From: Weissella confusa
GTDB taxonomy: Bacteria; Bacillota; Bacilli; Lactobacillales; Lactobacillaceae
Length of the DNA: 64,000 bases
Reading direction: 5' to 3'
Assembly (NCBI GenBank): GCA_014332815.1
Contig: JACSZT010000009.1
Location: forward strand, 180,156-244,155
Shown in pieces: positions 11,907-22,596 of the stretch; the stretch's first letter is position 1; each line of letters begins with the position of its first letter. The notes beneath the pieces are model-generated. The model ran no database searches. It was not told where the DNA came from and was given only the letters and a program-made list of their open reading frames with translations. The translations under genes and the position numbers were made by a program.

Positions 11907-14282
11907 TACTGACAAGATGACGACTCGTGATTTAAACATCTTACGTATGTATGCTTATCACAAGGGAATCAAGTCGATTTACTACGTTCGAACTTACACC
12001 GATGATATGGAAGAGTTTGGCGTGAACGAGTGTGAAAGCTGCTCAATCTGATTAATTGGAATTGGTCACATTAAAAATGTAGAGCTGGTATAATCAACAC
12101 CAGAGATTGGTAAAATTTACTACCCAGCACCTTACTTGGGGACGGATACATTGCCGTACTACGAGTCAGCTTATAACTTGGATATGCGTAAGGTGATTGA
12201 TGTCTATGCGACGGCACAACAACACATCGACCAAGGAATGGCATTGACGCTGTTTATGCGTTCAACGATTCCGGCTGGTTTGTATGAGTGGAAGAATGGT
12301 TAGGTTAAGGCGATTTTTGAGAAGCACCATTTCCCAACCAAGCACGACTGGGCAATGCTCAAGGAATCAATCCAAAAGCACGGTTTGTACAATGCTTATC
12401 GCATGGCGATTGCGCCAACGGGATCAATCTCATACGTGAATGATTCAACGGCATCTTTGCACCCAATCATTAACAAGATTGAGGAACGTCAAGAAAAGTA
12501 TATGCACTATGGGGATGAAGAGGCGATTGACTTCACCAACGCCTACTTCTTGATGTTGAATTATTACACATTGCTAGCTTCAAACAAGATTGCTAAAGAA
12601 CGTGGTGAATCATTCTTTGAGTTTGAGAAGTCAGCTTATGCCGATGGTTCATACTTTAATAAGTATTTGATGGCTGATTGGTCGCCAAAGACTGATGACT
12701 TGGGGTCAACTAACATCGTAAATATGATGGAAACGACTGATTTTGAACGTTCAGTGGACACGATGGTCCGTGCTTTGACGTTCGTTTCTGACAACTCAAA
12801 CTTGGATATTGTGCCTTCAGTGCAAAATGGTAATCGCGAATTACACGCGGTTGGTTTGGGCGCAATGGGGTTGCACGCATTCTTCGCTAAGAACTTGGAA
12901 AACGAAATTTCAAAGATGCAACAAGAATCAGGTTATCCATATGTGATTAACATCGATACAGTGAATGCAGCTAATCCAATTCACGGTAAGGTTGTGTCAT
13001 CAAATCTTTGCTCAGAAATTTTGCAAGTGCAAAAAGCTTCTGAAATTGGTAATGATCAACAATACTACAAGATGGGGGCAGATGTTTCATGTAAGACGTT
13101 GTCACTTGGTGTAACGGTACCAGATAAGTTCTACGACTTGATTCGTTCAAATGCTGATATGTTCTTGTTCTCACCTTATGATGTTGAACGTGAATATGGT
13201 GAGCCGTTTAATTACGTGGATATCACGGCTGAGTACGACAACATGGTTCGTAACCCACGCATTAAGAAGACTAAGATTCGTGCGCGTGACTGTGCACCAA
13301 TCAAGGGTATTGCGAATGCTGCTTCAGGTGTTGTGCCAGTGATGAAGTTGTTGGAAGATTCATTCTCATACTCGAACCAAATGGGACAGCGAAATGGGGC
13401 TGGTGTGGCTTATTTGTCAGTATTCCACCCAGACATTATGGGCTTTTTGGCAACTAAGAAGGAAAACGCGGATGAAAAGGTTCGTGTGCTGATTCACCAA
13501 CGTTATCAGCCGGCCACACCATCGTTTTTGAACGCCGGCCGTTCACGACGCGGTGAGTTGGTGTCATGTTTTATTTTGCAAACAACTGATGATATGAATG
13601 CGATTGGTCGTGTGATTAACTCAGCATTGCAGTTGTCAAAGATTGGCGGTGGGGTTGGTATTAACCTCTCAAACTTGCGTGAAGCATAACGTTTGTACGA
13701 CTATCTAAAGAGTCAAGATTTCCAATTTAAGTCTTTCATGGCTGCGTACAAGTTTTATGCGCAATATGCTGTTAAGACCAACGACGGGGATTTTTATGTC
13801 GAAAACTATATTGATCGTGTTGCCATGAACGCGTTGTTCTATGGCGCCGGTAATGAAGAATTAGCCATGAACTTGGCTGATGAACTAAATAATGAATTAA
13901 ATATTCCCAAGGATAACAGTATTCAATTGGGAAAAGACAAGGAAGCTTTGGAAGCTTTCTTGGCAGAAAATGTTCGACCAAACACACTCCAATTTGATTC
14001 TCTTCGTGATCGCTTCGATTACCTAATTGAACATGATTTTGTGGATCAAAAGATGTTGGACAGTTATTCATTTGCGTTCATTAGCTGAGCCAATCAAGGG
14101 CTTCCGACCTGACTTGTTGGCACAACTTGCCAAGGCAATGTAACAAGACGAACAACTAGTTGTTGGCAAGACTACCTAAACGTCGGTGCAGCCATGGGGG
14201 TTCCGCTTTACGTTAGGTAACACGGGGGAAAAGATATGTCACTTGCTACTTTGGACCTAGATAAGGTCACCTACTTTGATAC
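11905..14282 (+). CDS. nrdE: Class Ib ribonucleotide reductase alpha subunit (shuffled)
   Basis: Pieces: ATG 14236-14280, ten whole blocks from 13,885-14,082 down to 12,103-12,300, then 11905-12051; 723 residues. Catalytic subunit converting NDPs to dNDPs. Restored order gives [56 protein letters not shown], the near-C-terminal [13 protein letters not shown] and [10 protein letters not shown] segments, and the redox-active ending CESCSI. Apparent internal stops such as at 12,301 and 13,687 lie at or beside block edges. Operon nrdH-nrdE-nrdF. Confidence 0.93.
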
Positions 14283-14478
14283 GAAAGATAAAGGTGAATA
14301 ATATGCAAAATGTTACGGTATATACGAAGAACAACTGCGTGCAATGCATGATGACGAAGAAGACGTTGGCGCAATACGGTGTCAGCTACGTTGAAAAGAA
14401 TGTTGAAGAAGATGAGGCAGCATTGACTTTCTTGAAGGACCAAGGTTACCAAGCTGTGCCTGTTGTATTTACAAACGA
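14083..14478 (+). CDS. nrdH: NrdH-redoxin (shuffled)
   Basis: Pieces: ATG 14303-14478, 14083-14143; 78 residues. Glutaredoxin-like electron donor of the class Ib reductase with redox motif CVQC (residues about 11-14) and the cis-proline segment VPVVFT. The restored C-terminus ([14 protein letters not shown]) is the usual NrdH ending. First gene of nrdHEF; RBS aaaggtg. Confidence 0.92.
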
Positions 14479-14610
14479 GCAATCACAAAAAACACACCCT
14501 TTTTGTACATAACGGAAAGTTATATTTAATGATTTTGTAATAAACTATTGGGAAGACTGATATGGCGGTAAATAGCGCTGTCAAGCCTTTTTTTCTTCAA
14601 AAGTTACGCC

Positions 14611-14639
14611 TTGCATTCTGTTATGTACCTGACTATACT
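14611..14639 (+). promoter_or_regulatory. Promoter of nrdHEF
   Basis: TTGCAT, 17-bp spacer, TATACT, lying inside one block and 37 bp before the end of that block. In restored order the nrdH RBS follows shortly. The divergent nrdI gene starts on the other side. Confidence 0.6.
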
Positions 14640-14676
14640 CAGAGACAGATATTAGCAAATGTCAGAAAATATAAAA

Positions 14677-15270
14677 TGTGCGACCTCATCGGTATCAGCA
14701 CTCGCATCCGAGATTTCTACGGGTTCAAAGTCAACGTCACCTTGTTCGTGAGCGAAAGTCACCAGGTTTTTAACGAAGGACCGCGTATTTCCGGAAATTG
14801 ATATATACAAAAGACGAACTTTCATGATGTTTTCCTCATATGTTTCTTTACCATTTATTCCACTATACACTAGCCAGGCCTGAGCGTAACGTCGCGCTGT
14901 CAGAATATACTGCGCATTGAAATTCTTATTACCAGACCCAATAATGCCCAATAATTGTTTTGCGTTATCAGCAGCAGCTATCTGATCGTAGAGTGCATTA
15001 GTCATAATTTCATGCACGCCGTTATCGATACCATTGCCACCGTCTAAATAAGTTGGGACTAAAGCAAAGTAGTTCGCTCACGAGTTAGAGCGACTTTTTT
15101 TGTTTTTGCAGTTGCCATTTGACGCTCCTTTCATGGTTAAATCGCATGACAACTATTATACGCTTGCTTAGTACCCGGCCTCAACTAGACGTTGGCGCAT
15201 GGCCTTGTAGACGCGTTCTACATCGCGGGTTGTGCCACGTAGCTCGTAGTTAGCAATGACAGGTGCATCG
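14677..15270 (-). CDS. nrdI: Ribonucleotide reductase flavodoxin NrdI (shuffled)
   Basis: Pieces on the - strand: start at 14825 down to 14677, then 15072 down to 14875, then 15270 down to 15168; 149 residues. Flavodoxin-like protein supplying oxidant to the NrdF manganese cofactor. The FMN phosphate loop is SISGNTRSF; later conserved parts are [14 protein letters not shown] and [14 protein letters not shown]. It is divergent from nrdHEF rather than inside the operon, and is followed on the same strand by the CDCGR protein gene. Confidence 0.9.
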
Positions 15271-16062
15271 CACGGCGACCACAGTCACAATACAGCTGTG
15301 GTCCAGAATTGCTATCGTAATTGTCATTATAGTTGTAGGCAACGAATTCCCAATTTTTACCATGGCCAACCAAATTCTGGTCAACAAACAATGAAGTGTG
15401 TTGATAGCGAATGTGTTGTTTCAAGACAGCCTGCTGTTCGGGCGTTAAGTTATGCCATGTTTCTTGTCTGGCGCGCATCTCTGAATTGAGGCCAGCGTGA
15501 CGACGAATACGTTGCAATAGTTCATCGAGACCAAAGTCCAAGTGGTGAATTTGGGTCTGCAATTGACGCATAACAGCTTCTGGAATACCAATGTGGTCAG
15601 CAAAGTGAGTGATGCCAAGCTTGATGAGCTTACCATCTTCGTTTTGCAACACATATTGATGCTTCATGAATAACTCTTGCCAAGCAGCTTTATTCAACTT
15701 CGGCTTCTTGCGTCGTGGTTGGCGTTCTTTTGGTACGTAAGTTGCTTTTTTGTACTGACGGACAATCTCAGCCTGTACATCCTTTTCCAAGGGTAATTCG
15801 TTGGAAACAAAATCAACTGCGTCAATCGGGAAATCAGGATATGCGGTGTGGTTATCAATAAACCCATTTGTGTTGAGTAGACATCGTTTGGCGTTGCAAC
15901 TGTGGTGATGTCTGTTAGGTGACTAAAATCAAAACGATTAGGCACTAATATTTGTGAGACCAAGTGTCGGTCATCGTCAATTAAAATGCCTTCACCCTGA
16001 TCGTCGTTTGCAAGAATAAGTAAACGTTCCATGATATGCTCCGTTCTATGATTAGATGTCAC
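15073..16062 (-). CDS. Conserved protein with CDCGR motif, function unknown (shuffled)
   Basis: Pieces on the - strand: start at 15118 down to 15073, then 15468-15271, 15666-15469, 15864-15667, and 16062-16052; 216 residues. Basic N-terminus ([18 protein letters not shown]), a segment LYCDCGRR that could bind a metal through two cysteines, then [14 protein letters not shown] and a helical stretch [13 protein letters not shown]. The C-terminal third is rich in Lys, Arg and Pro. I do not recognise a characterised family. It begins about 50 bp behind nrdI with RBS aaaggagcg, so the two are probably cotranscribed. Confidence 0.6.
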
Positions 16063-16260
16063 GTCCGTGCTGCTAACGGTTGGTGGTAAGATACTGCTTT
16101 AAGTAATTAAATAAATCGATAACACAAAACCGCCACGCTTCTAGTTTGAAGCGTGGCGGTTATTTGTTTACTCTGCTTTGTGATTTTTAGCTGCTTCGGG
16201 GAACGTTAGTACGGAACCTTTAATAGGCCACATCCAGTACTTGTCGTTTGCGAGAAGCTG
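15865..16260 (-). CDS. Hypothetical 86-aa protein (shuffled)
   Basis: Pieces on the - strand: start at 16032 down to 15865, then 16260 down to 16168; 86 residues. No recognised domain. It begins [16 protein letters not shown] and ends PEAAKNHKAE, is acidic in the first third and has no membrane segment. RBS ggag precedes the start. Last gene of the - strand group nrdI, CDCGR protein, this gene; its end faces the Apf gene across the hairpin at 16,129. Confidence 0.6.
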
Positions 16261-17052
16261 ACCGCTGGTGGAACTGACGCTTTGTGGACGGCTATTGTTA
16301 TGCCTGAATCAGGTGGAAACCCAGACGCATCAAACGGTCAATACAAGGGATTGGGTCAAACGAACCAATCATGGGGAACGGGTAGCGTTTCTGACCAAAC
16401 TGCAGGTATGTTGAACTACGCAACGTCACGTTACGGTTCAGTTGATTCAGCAATTGCCCCACAAGCTGATGTTGCTGCTGTTGTTGCATCACAAGCACCT
16501 GTTACGCAACAAGTATCATACACGGCACCTGTTACAACGGTTGACTACTCAGCACAATCACAAGCACCAGTTGCCCAAGAAGTATCATACACGGCACCTG
16601 TTGCAACGACTACGACGACTGCAGCCGCTTCAGGTTCTACTTACGATCAATTTATCTCGTTCGCTATGGCCGAAAACGCATCTGCAGATACGTACACAGT
16701 ACAATCAGGTGACACGTTGTCACAAATTGCAGCTAACCACAACACGACTGTTGACACTTTGGTTGCCAACAACAACATTGCTGACGCTAACGTAATCTTC
16801 GTTGGCCAACAAGTTGAAATCGATGGCGTTGCTTCAAACGCTTCATACGACGCATTGACTTTATTTTGTAACAAAACGACTGTTCTGATTGATAAACTAA
16901 TACATGTTGTTAAGAGATGCAGGTGTCACACATTAGCGATGATCCTAGTGGCGTGTACCTGTTAGTAATTGAAAAGATAGAGTTAATTAGAAGGAGAGTT
17001 TTTCCCCATGAATAAGAAGATGATTACTGCATTGACTGTTGCTGGCTTGGCT
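16063..17052 (+). CDS. Apf-like secreted LysM/transglycosylase-type protein (shuffled)
   Basis: Pieces: ATG 17008-17052, 16657-16854, 16459-16656, 16261-16458, 16063-16089; 221 residues. Signal peptide, one LysM domain (YTVQSGDTLSQIA) binding peptidoglycan, a low-complexity Ala/Val/Thr/Gln linker with repeats of VSYTAPV, then a C-terminal lysozyme-like domain (TAIVMPESGGNPDASNGQ) ending in the Apf hallmark NGWW. Aggregation-promoting-factor proteins are abundant surface-associated proteins in lactobacilli. The long untranslated leader (17,053-17,250 and 16,855-17,007) suggests 5' regulation. Confidence 0.85.
16129..16163. terminator. Terminator between Apf gene and 86-aa gene
   Basis: Perfect stem aaccgccacgcttc / gaagcgtggcggtt between convergent genes. 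Confidence 0.9.
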
Positions 17053-17250
17053 TCATAAAAGGGGCGAATAAACTAAATTTAAACCTAATTTTGCGTAATT
17101 AGTCCCGAAAAAGCCCGGAATGTGGCGATTGTTAACTGGTTAATGATGTTTTTTAAAACACTATTCTAATCGACGTTTGAATACTTATTTTTAGTAATGT
17201 TACGTAAATGTTACAAGAAAAGCCGGATTAGGCAATTATGACGTTACGTA
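16855..17250. other. Long non-coding leader of the Apf gene
   Basis: Restored order is 17,289-17,448, 17,053-17,250, then 16,855-17,007, about 510 bp between DUF1831 and the Apf start. Apart from the terminator at 17,304 and the RBS aaggagag at 16,991, I see no ORF or known riboswitch. Confidence 0.5.
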
Positions 17251-17844
17251 TTGAGTTGGTTGATCGAGAAATTTTGACGGTTGATTAATATCAATAAACA
17301 GAAAAGAGCATTCCAGCATCAGTTGGAATGCTCTTTTTTATGCATGAAATGTTAAGGAATCCTTTAGTTTAGGGCTTTTCTGGCAATTGTCTTCTTTTTA
17401 AAAGTTAATGAAAAATTGAATCGTTACTTTTATATTGTAACAAACGTGTCGCCGGTGCGTACGTTATGCAACGTTCACTAGAGCCGGCTAAGGGTCTTGC
17501 AAACGCAATTAAGCTTAAGGTAGTAGTGAACAAGGACTTGACGGGCATGAAAATTAAGACAGTTAACCCAAATGGGGCAGCAACTGTTAATATTTTCGCC
17601 CGCAAAGACAATGAAGAAATGGTCGAGTTGTACCATTTCTACTTGATTCAACCAGCCGACGATGAAGATGTAGTGGAAAAGTTGCCCGAAGACTAGTAAA
17701 CTTATTCACATAAGAACTAGTTAAGAGGAGATGTCACGATGGCATTTGAAACAACGGTAAAAGTACCTGGGGATTCAGTAACTTACCATTTTAACCCGCA
17801 ATTAAAGAAGTATGCATTGGGCGACACTGGTTTTGTAACTAACA
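17251..17844 (+). CDS. DUF1831 protein (shuffled)
   Basis: Pieces: ATG 17739-17844, 17449-17646, 17251-17288; 113 residues. Starts MAFETTVKVPGD and contains KLKVVVNKDLTGMKIKT, the conserved core of the lactobacillal DUF1831 family. Cytoplasmic, no enzymatic motif, function unknown. RBS aagaggag. It lies 42 bp behind the esterase stop and may share its transcript. Confidence 0.8.
17304..17338 (+). terminator. Terminator behind DUF1831 gene
   Basis: Perfect stem agagcattcca / tggaatgctct with T-run. Confidence 0.9.
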
Positions 17845-18636
17845 CAATGCAAGCTGCTAAGCTTTGGTTGGATGCCAATGACTTGTTGGATGTTGATGAC
17901 GAGCCTGAATGGCCAGCGTCATTGATGTACGGTGCGGATGAACACGACCATGACCATGACCACGGACACGATCACGGATATGATCATGGTCACGACCACC
18001 ACCACCACGAGGAAGATGACCATGAATGGCATTATCCTGATGTGTTCCACGCGATGTCAGTTGAGCGCTTGGGTGATGATATTCAAGATTTGACGGATTC
18101 ACGTGTCTTTGCAACGTTCGGTGAGTTTGACCCGATTATTTCTGAAACAAACTTTGATATGTTGACTGAAGACTTGCGTAAGGGTGGCGCGTTGTTGTCT
18201 ACATTTGCGACGAAGACGTCACACACGATGTCACAACCTGAACGCTACGAAGAAGGTGAGTTCAATCTAGAGTCACTTCACGCAGAAACGGATTGGCTGG
18301 TTGATGCAGTTCACGAGCTTTCTAAGCGTTACGAATTGCACGAAGAATCAATGATTATGATGGGATTCTCAAATGGGGCGAACGTCGGGGCGCACGCGAT
18401 GATGGCTCGAGAAGACACGCCATGGAAGACGGCATTGTTGGCCAAGAAAAAGTATAAGAACAATATTCGACACGCCTATGTATCAGGTGATCCTGATCTA
18501 GCCCCTTTGCTATTGCTACACGGTACTGGTGGAGATGAAACGGATTTGCTTGAAATTGCCGAATTTATGGCACCTGAGAACCCAAAGATTTCAATTCGTG
18601 GTCGTGTTAGTGAAAACGGTATGAATCGTTATTTTG
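17647..18636 (+). CDS. Carboxylesterase with C-terminal His/Asp-rich tail (shuffled)
   Basis: Start codon is rebuilt across a junction (18834 plus 18439-18440), then 18439-18636, 18241-18438, 18043-18240, 17845-18042, 17647-17696; 280 residues. Alpha/beta hydrolase of the phospholipase/carboxylesterase type: oxyanion segment LLLLHGTGGDETDL, nucleophile elbow GFSNGAN, catalytic Asp in FGEFDPII and His in TSHTM. After the usual end (AAKLWLDAN) comes an extra tail of about 65 residues with a run of alternating His and Asp (17,940-18,025) and then acidic residues. Such tails bind metals such as zinc or nickel, but the role here is unknown. Confidence 0.8.
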
Positions 18637-19824
18637 ACAGCTGAAGATGATTTGCCATCACCAGAAGTGTTCAAGAAGAACGTTTCTGATAATGCAGAAA
18701 ACTAATTAACATGATTGAAGCAGGACGTAAGCAGCGCTTATGACCTGCTTCTTTTGTATCCGGACACTATCGCTTGTTAAAAGTTAGCGCTTACAGGTAT
18801 AATGGAAACACAATTTGAACGGAGAATAGGACGAAACTCAGGCTTCGTGGATCGATTCTACTTCAAGTCAGAGTACTTCCGTCCAACACCAGGAATCTTG
18901 TTCGAAATCGCTACGAGCGGACCAGGATTCTTGCAAGACGAGACGTACGAAGAGGCTGGACACCACTTGGAGTTGCCACCATTCTTGGAGAACATGCGTG
19001 ACGAAATCGAAGCTGGTTTGATTCCATTTAACCAAGTTGCTCGCGACGGCGATGACGTTTTGTACGAATTCGACAACGCTGGTTTCGGTGGTCAAGTTCA
19101 CACGCGTTTGGTACGTTTGTTGCCACGCGGTTTGCAAGGTTACGGAAACGCTCACCACTTCGCCTTGGCAGTTGATGATGAAACGGCTTTGAACTTCTGG
19201 ATCAACCGTTTGCGTCAATTGGGATTCCAACACTTCGAAGACTTCGACGGACAATTGTACGCCTTGGAGTCAAACGAGAAGAACACGGGTACTTGGGCTG
19301 AAGGTACGCCATGGCAATACTCATCAGTTGAGCCAGAGCACGCTATCCTAGGTTTGGGTGCACAATTGTTGACGATCAACAACGAGAACGCAATGCACAT
19401 GGTTTTGACATCTGTATTGGGTGCTAAGCTGGGATCAGCTGGAACGGTTTTGACGTTCTTCGACTTCCCAGGCATCAACAAGGCCATCCACGGTACTGAC
19501 GAAATTACGCGTACGGCTTTCCGTATTCCATCAGACGCATCATTTGATTACTGGATGAAGCGTTTTGACGAATACGGTGTTAAGCACGACGCTGAAACTA
19601 ACGAAGAGTTCGGTGTTAAGTACTTGTTTACATTCAATAAGAGAATCACATAAACGAAGGAGCATCCGAATATGACTATCCGTGGAATTCACCACTTGAC
19701 GACGATTACGTCAGATTCACCAAAGATTTTTGATTTCTTCTCAGGTGTTATGGGTCTTCACTTGATTAAGAAGACTGTTAACCAAGACGACGTACGTACG
19801 TACCACTTGTACTTTACTGATGAC
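18637..19824 (+). CDS. VOC family ring-cleaving dioxygenase-like protein (shuffled)
   Basis: Pieces: ATG 19672-19824, 19429-19626, 19231-19428, 19033-19230, 18835-19032, 18637-18705; 337 residues. Two tandem VOC halves: first opens with IRGIHHLTTITSD, second with GYGNAHHFALAVDD; metal ligands are the His of IHHLT and HHFA and the Glu of ILFEIA. Resembles MhqO/MhqA-type proteins linked to quinone resistance in Firmicutes, but the substrate is not shown. RBS aaggag. Followed by a terminator and the esterase gene, an arrangement also seen for MhqO/MhqD-like pairs (inference). Confidence 0.8.
18716..18753 (+). terminator. Terminator behind VOC dioxygenase gene
   Basis: Stem gaagcagg / cctgcttc with inner pairs cgtaag / cttatg and a short T-run. 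Confidence 0.8.
18774..18803 (+). promoter_or_regulatory. Promoter of the esterase gene
   Basis: TTGTTA, 18-bp spacer, TATAAT; the esterase RBS (ggag) follows 17 bp later and the start codon is rebuilt at the block edge 18,834. Confidence 0.7.
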
Positions 19825-20814
19825 TCAATAATGATGAAGGCTGTTATTCCATCTTGGGGTAATGGCCTTTTTATTTTGCGTCCTCCCTTATCGAATGAGA
19901 CGTTAATCACGGCAATAAAACAAGTTTCCTACTATAATATAGTCAGCAATAGGGAATAATAAAATTAACTTACAAAAAGTACACCTTTTTATTTCCCATT
20001 TAAATTTACTTCTGGTATTCTACAAGCACTTCCCAGAGGCCCAATCAGCTGAAATGGAAGGGGCATCAATCGCTCAAGTTGCACACTACTTTGATGTACC
20101 ATTTGCTGTTGTCCGCGCTATTTCAGATAACGCCAACGGTGAAGCTGGTCCAACTTTCGATGAGTTTATCATCGAAGCAGGTAAGCAATCAGCACAAGTG
20201 TTGATCGACTTCTTTAACAACTCAGACGCAGACGCACGTGCTTTTGGTTATGACTATGGTCAAGTACCACAACAACCAGCCCGTTTTGTAACTGATGCAA
20301 CGCTTTCAGCTGGTTTGGTTGAAGCCTATGGGGATGTTACGGACGCACGCTTGGTTCGCGGTTTGATTGTGACGAGTGATTCATTTATTTCAGGTGATGA
20401 GCAAAAGCAAAACATCTTGTTGTTCCACCACGGTAAGATTGGCAACGTTGATGTTGTTGTTGTTGAGTCTGGAATTGGTAAGGTTGCGTCAGCATTGACG
20501 ACGACTTTGTTGATTACCAATTTTGCGGTTGATGCCGTTATTAACTCAGGTTCAGCTGGTGCTTTGGGCGCTGATTTGCGCATTGGTGATGTTGTTGTTG
20601 CCAGCGAATTGGCATACAATATCACAATAATTGTGTTGATTATCCTAATTGTGGTAACTTACCTAGTATTGTTCCTACTATAGTAATAGAAGTATTAAGT
20701 TGAAAGTGAGATTTTGAGAGATATGCGTTACGGTATTATTAATGCAATGGCCGAAGAGAAGGCAGCCCTAGTGGCAGCAATGACTGATGAAAAGCAATCA
20801 ACCATTGCTGGTAA
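19825..20814 (+). CDS. mtnN: 5'-methylthioadenosine/S-adenosylhomocysteine nucleosidase (shuffled)
   Basis: Pieces: ATG 20723-20814, 20419-20616, 20221-20418, 20023-20220, 19825-19831; 230 residues. Splits MTA and SAH to adenine and thioribosyl sugars in methionine salvage and AI-2 precursor formation. Signatures: GIINAMAEEKA at the start, INSGSAGALG, the substrate segment EMEGASIAQVAH and the catalytic Asp in RAISDNANGEA. It follows the Nudix gene and a tail-anchored protein gene, a common order in Lactobacillales. Confidence 0.92.
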
Positions 20815-21210
20815 TTATAGCTTCGCTGGCGAGTTTGAAAAACCCGAAAACACGCAGGAACGACTAAGCCGATTGCGCGGTGAGTCTGAGCCAACGAATA
20901 CGCCGCTGACCCGCGAAGAGCATCGTTTAAGTGGTAAAGGACGTTACGAATTGGATCCGGTAACTCGCCGCTTAACGGAAGCTGGTAAGACGGCCCGTCT
21001 AAAGCGCCGGTTAACCACAAGATGACGATGAACAAATTGATTTGCTTTACGTTGATTTTGATGAGGCAACGCGATTGTTTGAGGCTGGTGAGCTAGATGA
21101 TGGTAAAACAGCGATGGCGTACCTTTACTGGAAGACGCTTCGCTTGGCGGGTAAAGCGTAATGTTTGGATTCAAGCGTAGGAGACAGGATGAAAACCTCT
21201 CAGATGAAGA
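20617..21210 (+). CDS. Small tail-anchored membrane protein, unknown function (shuffled)
   Basis: Pieces: ATG 21161-21210, 20815-21012, 20617-20683; 104 residues. Charged, Arg/Glu-rich cytoplasmic part (MFGFKRRRQDENL, then SRLRGESEP) and a single C-terminal hydrophobic helix (about 20 residues, mostly Ile, Leu and Val) ending LVLFLL. Start codon overlaps the Nudix stop (taATG), so the two are translationally coupled. Function unknown. The C-terminal anchor is separated from the body in the window by two blocks. Confidence 0.75.
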
Positions 21211-21804
21211 AAACTGAAGTGCCAGCTGGTAAGGTAGACGGTCGTGATCACAATCCTTTGGATACAGTTAACCGTGAGTTGAACGAGGAAACGCGTTTGA
21301 CAGCTGGAAAGATTGAAAAGATTGCCGGTTTCTACACGTCAATTGGCTTTGCTGATGAATTCATGACCCTATACTTGGCAACGGATTTGAAGCCAGTGAC
21401 TGATGAGTGTGAAGAAGTTATTTCAGAAGAAGAAGTATACAACGGCCACATTATTCGGGTAGTTAATCAAACGGTTACGTTGCCTGATGGGCGTGAGTCT
21501 AAGCGCGAGGTGGTACATCACAGTGGTGCTATCGCGGTGCTTGCTTTGACGGATGACGATAAGATGATTTTGGAGCGTCAATGGCGTGCACCAGTTCAAA
21601 AAGTAACTTCATTGAATTGAAGGGTGAAGATGACGTGTTTGTTCATTTCTCAGCAATTGAAACACCTCACGTTCGTGACTTGGAAGTCGGCGAACCAGTA
21701 AAGTTGGTTGTTGTACAAGGCGTACGCGGACCACAAGCAGCAGCAGTTGAAGTTTGGAGCTCTGAGGAGAACTAACATGGCGGATGAATTTGAAGCAAAG
21801 TTTC
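21013..21804 (+). CDS. nudF: Nudix hydrolase, ADP-ribose pyrophosphatase type (shuffled)
   Basis: Pieces: ATG 21777-21804, 21409-21606, 21211-21408, 21013-21161; 190 residues. Nudix box in the 21,211 block: PAGKVDGRDHNPLDTVNREL followed by NEET, the metal-binding glutamates. The N-terminal VTLPDGRESKREVVHHSGA and ILERQWR fit ADP-ribose diphosphatases that cleave ADP-ribose to AMP and ribose-5-phosphate. RBS gaggag. Upstream is csp, downstream the tail-anchored protein and mtnN. Confidence 0.88.
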
Positions 21805-22002
21805 AGTATCAAGGATTTGTTCGACAAACATTTACAACGAAGACGTTTTGGATGATGTGGTGGCGCATTGTTGGATTAGGTAGTTTTGTAGCGTTGATTG
21901 GTTTGGCCATCTTCGCGTTCATTTTAACGAAATAGAGAGAATAATAATTATGGAAAAGATTGATGGATACGTTAAGACTTGGAATGCTGACAAGGGGTTT
22001 GG
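21607..22002 (+). CDS. Cold-shock protein (shuffled)
   Basis: Pieces: ATG 21950-22002, 21607-21775; 73 residues. The cold-shock domain RNA-binding motif KGFGFI is rebuilt at the junction between 22,002 and 21,607, and the second motif VFVHFSAI follows. Binds single-stranded RNA/DNA. Slightly longer than typical 66-residue Csp, with a C-terminal acidic end. Confidence 0.88.
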
Positions 22003-22398
22003 AATTTGCGACATGGATTGGGTTGATTTTGTTTCACCGCTTGTTTCGCCGTTTAACTTGGCCAAAGTGGATGCGCCCCATTGACTTAGCGACTTTGGTT
22101 GCTTGGTGGGCTATCGAGGTCATTAGTTTCCAAGTGTGGCACCTTTCTTTATTGCCGCCAATCTTGTTTATGTTTGTATTGTGGGGCATTGGCTTGGCAT
22201 GACCTTTTGCATAGTAGACTTTTGCTTCTTCTTTGCCATGAAGTAATCCTCTTTTTCTTAATTACATCTATTGTACCAAGATTTCAGTTCAAATGGCACA
22301 GACGTTTAAATTCACGGTATAATATAATGATTGAAGAACGAAAAGGGGAAACAACGATATGCTTACAACGCTTGACTGGCAATTAACGGTTGCCTTAG
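21805..22398 (+). CDS. DUF3397 membrane protein (shuffled)
   Basis: Pieces: ATG 22359-22398, 22003-22200, 21805-21935; 122 residues. Four hydrophobic segments and the family patterns RRLTWPKW and WRIVGLGSFVALIG. DUF3397 genes usually lie beside DUF4044 near the mraZ cluster, and the DUF4044 peptide is next door here. The TGA at 22,200 is at a block edge and is not a true stop. Function unknown. Confidence 0.75.
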
Positions 22399-22596
22399 TT
22401 AGTCTAATAGAAAAGGAGTGAACACACTGTACGGGATACAGCGTGTTCACTCCTTTTTGGTTGAAAAACGGCCAGTACAGAATGTGTACTGGCCGACTCT
22501 CATCTCAATATGCAATTAACCCAGCATGACTTGGAACAATGTGATAAAGACACCAAGGAATGACAGAATCAACATCAAAATGACAAATCCTTGGAT
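22201..22596 (-). CDS. DUF4044 small membrane peptide (shuffled)
   Basis: Pieces on the - strand: 22239 down to 22201, then 22596 down to 22516; 39 residues. Lys-rich start MAKKKQKSTMQKG and one hydrophobic helix (FVILMLILSFLGVFITLF). Matches the DUF4044 pattern of small lactobacillal proteins. It is too short and too split to appear as an ORF in the window. Ends at the hairpin at 22,467. Confidence 0.75.
22412..22458 (+). terminator. Terminator of the giant adhesin gene
   Basis: Long stem ggagtgaacacactgta / tacagcgtgttcactcc with T-run, in restored order just after the adhesin stop (22,789-22,791). Confidence 0.92.
22465..22496 (-). terminator. Terminator of the DUF4044 gene
   Basis: Stem cggccagtaca / tgtactggccg; the A-run on its left is a T-run on the - strand. 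Confidence 0.88.

Noticed and set aside
12052-12102. Internal promoter between nrdE and nrdF
   Set aside because: A TATAAT is present but the only upstream TTG box is spaced about 21 bp away; too weak to call.
16298-16874. Overlapping ORFs on both strands in the Apf gene
   Set aside because: Shadow frames of the low-complexity Ala/Val/Thr/Gln linker.
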